Under the pieces are notes generated by a model. It was not told where the DNA came from. It worked only from the letters and a program-made list of their open reading frames with translations, and ran no database searches. The position numbers and the translations under genes are program-made. Positions 61,613-64,000 of a stretch of DNA of 64,000 bases are shown one piece after another; position 1 is the first letter of the stretch, and each line of letters begins with the position of its first letter. Source of the DNA: Bradyrhizobium murdochi (GTDB lineage: Bacteria; Pseudomonadota; Alphaproteobacteria; Rhizobiales; Xanthobacteraceae); assembly GCF_000472965.1 (NCBI RefSeq), contig NZ_AXAU01000005.1, positions 124,001 to 188,000 on the forward strand, in the 5' to 3' direction.

Positions 61613-61643
61613 TTACCCTCCCTTGGATGGAGGGGGAGGGTAA
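61613..61643. terminator. Hairpin between convergent genes
   Basis: TTACCCTCCC / GGGAGGGTAA, ten-base perfect stem with an 11-base loop, just after the stop at 61610 and 20 bases before the 3' end of the convergent gene, so it may serve both. Confidence 0.6.
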
Positions 61644-61663
61644 GTAGCGCGAGCGCTCGCGCG

Positions 61664-61969
61664 TCACTCCGATCCGAACATGAACTTGCCGTCGCTTTCC
61701 AGATAGGGGCCTGAGCGCATGTAGAGCTGCCCGTTCTGGCCAAGGAAGAACAACGTGCCCCTCGGCACTTTCTTGGCGCCCTTCAATAGCAAGCCGGCAT
61801 TATTGGTGCCCAGCTTGTAGGCTAGCGTCTTGCCGTCCCTGCCGTAGGCGTAACCCATGTCCGACTTCAATTCCCATGGAGTCGGTGCCGCGCCTTGCGC
61901 AAATGCCGATGTCGCCAGCCCCGTCAGCGCAGCCGCCATCACAACTGATTTTGTCGAAACGCTCGTCAT
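61664..61969 (-). CDS. Small exported hypothetical protein
   Basis: 101 residues. Signal peptide SVVMAAALTGLATSAFAQG with cleavage after AFA near residue 25; mature part PTPWELKSDMGYAYGRDGKT, LYMRSGPYLESDGKFMFG. I pick the ATG at 61969 because GGGAGG then stands six bases upstream; the ATG at 61975 would abut it. Similar 100-residue exported proteins occur in Bradyrhizobium; function unknown. Confidence 0.78.
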   Translation of the reverse strand: MTSVSTKSVVMAAALTGLATSAFAQGAAPTPWELKSDMGYAYGRDGKTLAYKLGTNNAGLLLKGAKKVPRGTLFFLGQNGQLYMRSGPYLESDGKFMFGSE

Positions 61970-62165
61970 CGTCATCCTCCCAGCGGCCTTAAGCGGCTTC
62001 TGTCCCACGTTTTGAACAAATCACGAACGGCATTGCGCCGTCAATTGCCACCTTCGACGCATCACACGGCCCTTGAGACTTTGTGATTTCCCGCGTCTGA
62101 CTTCGCGACTATGTTCGCCATTCCGGCTACAAGCATGCATTGCGAAAAACGTCATAGGGATGGTT

Positions 62166-62648
62166 ATGATGAACCACGTCATGAAGATCGGTCTTGGTGT
62201 TGCGCTATCGTTCATGACGCCGGCTCAAGCCGCCGAGGCTGACAATTTCAAGCTGTCCAACAACCAGCGGATCGCCTGCAGTCGGGGATTGAGCGCGGGT
62301 AAGCTCAACACCTCGACCTGCAAATCCTATGCTTACGTGTTCAACAGCAAGACGTCAGAGTATTTCCGCTGCCAGGTCTCGATGGCGCTGACGCGGGACA
62401 ACAAGGAAGTCATCAACGTGCAGGCCGACGGCGGCTGCACCAAGAAGCCCCGCATCTTCGATACCGACGCGAACTATTCGTTCGATGCCACCGAGACCGA
62501 GCCGCCGAACACCAATTCGTTCTTCGGTCCCGGTGGCTATGCGGTGTGGGCCAGCGACAACAGTAATCTGAGGGTGCGCGGCTGCATCATCATCTCGTCC
62601 GGTCTCGGCTCCGACATCGCGAAATGCATCGACATGAAGTTCGAGTGA
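62166..62648 (+). CDS. Exported cysteine-containing hypothetical protein
   Basis: 160 residues from the ATG at 62166; ATGs at 62160 and 62169 are equally possible around an AGGG. Leader MKIGLGVALSFMTPAQAAEA, cleavage after AQA. The mature part has six cysteines (IACSRG, STCKSY, FRCQVS, GGCTKK, RGCIII, AKCIDM), which could form three disulfides in the periplasm, and ends in KFE. No family recognised. Confidence 0.75.
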   Translation: MMNHVMKIGLGVALSFMTPAQAAEADNFKLSNNQRIACSRGLSAGKLNTSTCKSYAYVFNSKTSEYFRCQVSMALTRDNKEVINVQADGGCTKKPRIFDTDANYSFDATETEPPNTNSFFGPGGYAVWASDNSNLRVRGCIIISSGLGSDIAKCIDMKFE

Positions 62649-62655
62649 GCTTCGC

Positions 62656-63873
62656 TCAGGGAGCATTCTCGGGGTCGGCTGCAAGCTGAGGGCGTGACCG
62701 CGCGAATTTGCGCACGCCGACGGGCTTGCCGAACAGATAGCCCTGAATCAGATCGAACCCCATGTCGTGCGCGGCAAGGTAGTCGGCGCGCGTCTCGATG
62801 CCCTGGGCGACGGCGCGAGCGCCGTTGTCTCGGGCCAGTTCGACGATGCGTCGGCATACCGTCTGCTTCAGCCGATCGTCGGCGCAGCCCTTGACGTATT
62901 GCTGGTCGACTTTCAGTTCGACGAACGGGAAGCTCCGAAGCTCCAGCAGCGACGGCCATTCCGCGCCGACATTGTCGATGGCGATCGCGATATTGTGCAG
63001 GCGCAGCCGTCTTGCGGTGTCCACTGCGAGATCCGGATGGTCGACCACCTCGCTGCTGTTGATTTCGATCAAAAGTCCGCCGAACGCCGGGTGGGCGGGC
63101 ATGGCGCGGCACAGATCGCGCACTGCCGCTGCGTCGTCGAAGAACGATATTGGCAGGTTGATCGAGAGGTCGACTGGACCCTGGCTCTCCAGCAGATAGC
63201 GCCAGTCCTCGATCGCGCGGCCGATCACGAATTCGGAAAGCTTGCAAAAATGCGGATCCTTGTCGTCGGGAATGAAGTAGGCCGGCGGGACGACGCCCCA
63301 GGCCGGATGCCGCATGCGGACCAGCGCCTCCGCTCCGCTGGGGACCAGCGTGCGGGTGTTGATCTTCTGCTGATACCACAATTCGAGCCAGCCAGCCTTC
63401 AACGCCTCGGCGACGTCGACGGCCGGGCTTGGCGCCGGCTCGGCAGGCAGCAGCGTCGCGAGGCTGGCGCGCAGGCTGGCTGCGCCGAATGGCGTGGGCA
63501 GGGAGGGCAGCATGGCAATGCCGTATTCTTCGCCAATCTGCCTGACCGCCTTAACCATGATCGTGTCGGGTTGACCGATCACGAGAACCTTGCCGCCGAA
63601 ATCTTTCCGGACGATTGCCTCGAGAATTTCGCCGACATTGATCCCGTCGGCGCACACGCTGAGCACGATCAGGTCCGGCTGCTCCGCCTGCAGGATGCCT
63701 GCCAAATCGCCGGCCTGGCCGCATTCGCAGGTCACGAACCCGAGATCCTCGAGAGCGTCGGAAAGAAACAATCGCAGGTGCCTTTTGCTGTCGACGACGC
63801 ACGCTCTGGGCGTCAGCTTCCGATGCCCAAAGTGCGCCGCGCGCGAATACTCGACTAAGTTGATTTGCTCCAT
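62656..63873 (-). CDS. REC-EAL protein with altered signature residues in both domains
   Basis: 405 residues. N-terminal receiver-like domain (RACVVDSKRHLRLFLSDALE) in which the phosphoacceptor place reads IVLSVCADG, S72 instead of Asp. The C-terminal EAL domain (GAEALVRMRHPAWGVVPPAY, E182) keeps N239, E270, D300, K321 and QGYLFGKP, but the usual Asp-Asp pair is D300-N301 (AIDNVGAEW) and A-E-G-V-E is AQGIE with Q358. Both metal/water ligands are thus altered, so cyclic-di-GMP hydrolysis is doubtful; it may bind cyclic di-GMP or a partner protein. It is tail to tail with the cysteine-rich exported protein. Confidence 0.88.
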   Translation of the reverse strand: MEQINLVEYSRAAHFGHRKLTPRACVVDSKRHLRLFLSDALEDLGFVTCECGQAGDLAGILQAEQPDLIVLSVCADGINVGEILEAIVRKDFGGKVLVIGQPDTIMVKAVRQIGEEYGIAMLPSLPTPFGAASLRASLATLLPAEPAPSPAVDVAEALKAGWLELWYQQKINTRTLVPSGAEALVRMRHPAWGVVPPAYFIPDDKDPHFCKLSEFVIGRAIEDWRYLLESQGPVDLSINLPISFFDDAAAVRDLCRAMPAHPAFGGLLIEINSSEVVDHPDLAVDTARRLRLHNIAIAIDNVGAEWPSLLELRSFPFVELKVDQQYVKGCADDRLKQTVCRRIVELARDNGARAVAQGIETRADYLAAHDMGFDLIQGYLFGKPVGVRKFARSRPQLAADPENAP

Positions 63874-64000
63874 GCCACCCTCCCGCTAGCTACCCCAACG
63901 CCAGTGGTACATCGGCGTTGCGGTCGCAATCATGGAATTTTGCGGCAGGTCACATGATTACTTCGGTAGGGTTAAAGCAGCCGACAAGAATAAAATTTTA

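Overview
The window looks like chromosomal DNA of a Bradyrhizobium-type alphaproteobacterium (Nitrobacteraceae). The evidence is the high-GC coding style, the atpI-atpB-atpE-b'-b F0 operon with duplicated b subunits, an ALAS-type hemA with an upstream FNR/FixK box, the murA-DUF2948-hisD-UPF0262-phosphatase-maf-yacG-tRNA-Phe block, and several palindromic intergenic repeat families of the kind that litter these genomes. No phage, complete insertion sequence, rRNA or CRISPR array was seen.

Layout. 0-2.3 kb: F0 part of ATP synthase, minus strand, b subunit cut by the window edge. 2.5-7.1 kb: DsbA-fold isomerase, coiled-coil exported protein, YjbQ-family protein, a 54-residue membrane protein, an MHS-type MFS transporter and a small membrane protein. 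7.3-20.3 kb: a locus I read as organic-acid (probably acetate) uptake and sensing: DUF4212 small subunit plus sodium/solute symporter, a divergent gene pair ending in an exonuclease-CBS-DUF294 fusion, a NarL-type response regulator, and a CrbS-like hybrid kinase with its own symporter domain. A SufR-like iron-sulfur repressor and a divergent MFS exporter lie inside it. 20.4-26 kb: hemA, then a LysR regulator divergent from mdcA-matA (malonate to acetyl-CoA). 26-31 kb: MBL-fold hydrolase, chemoreceptor, outer-membrane beta-barrel protein, small regulator. 31.2-33.7 kb: GH1 plus GH16 glycoside hydrolase operon. 34-36.4 kb: HD-GYP protein, Crp/Fnr regulator, tRNA-Thr. 36.7-46.4 kb: housekeeping murA-to-yacG block ending at tRNA-Phe, preceded by a cNMP-binding flavoprotein, a membrane protein and an alpha/beta hydrolase.

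46.4-53.7 kb is accessory: decayed sequence bounded by copies of the tRNA-Phe 3' end, a cyclase-TPR protein, a YHS protein, and a CHRD/RTX calcium-binding protein flanked by two homologous higA fragments, then a TetR/tautomerase divergent pair. 53.8-56.9 kb is a run of very small proteins (DUF3606, DUF892 ferritin-like, PilZ, small membrane proteins) typical of general-stress islands. 57-63.9 kb carries ordinary metabolic genes (aldo/keto reductase, thioesterase, NUDIX, Bug-type binding protein), an exported protein with a lysozyme-like motif, and a REC-EAL protein whose signature residues in both domains are altered.

The most interesting items are the acetate-type sensing locus with the exonuclease-CBS-DUF294 fusion, the MdcA plus malonyl-CoA decarboxylase pair lacking the usual partners of either pathway, the SufR-like repressor with a perfect palindrome at its start, the thioredoxin-reductase-like flavoprotein without its CxxC, and the two repeat-flanked accessory segments.
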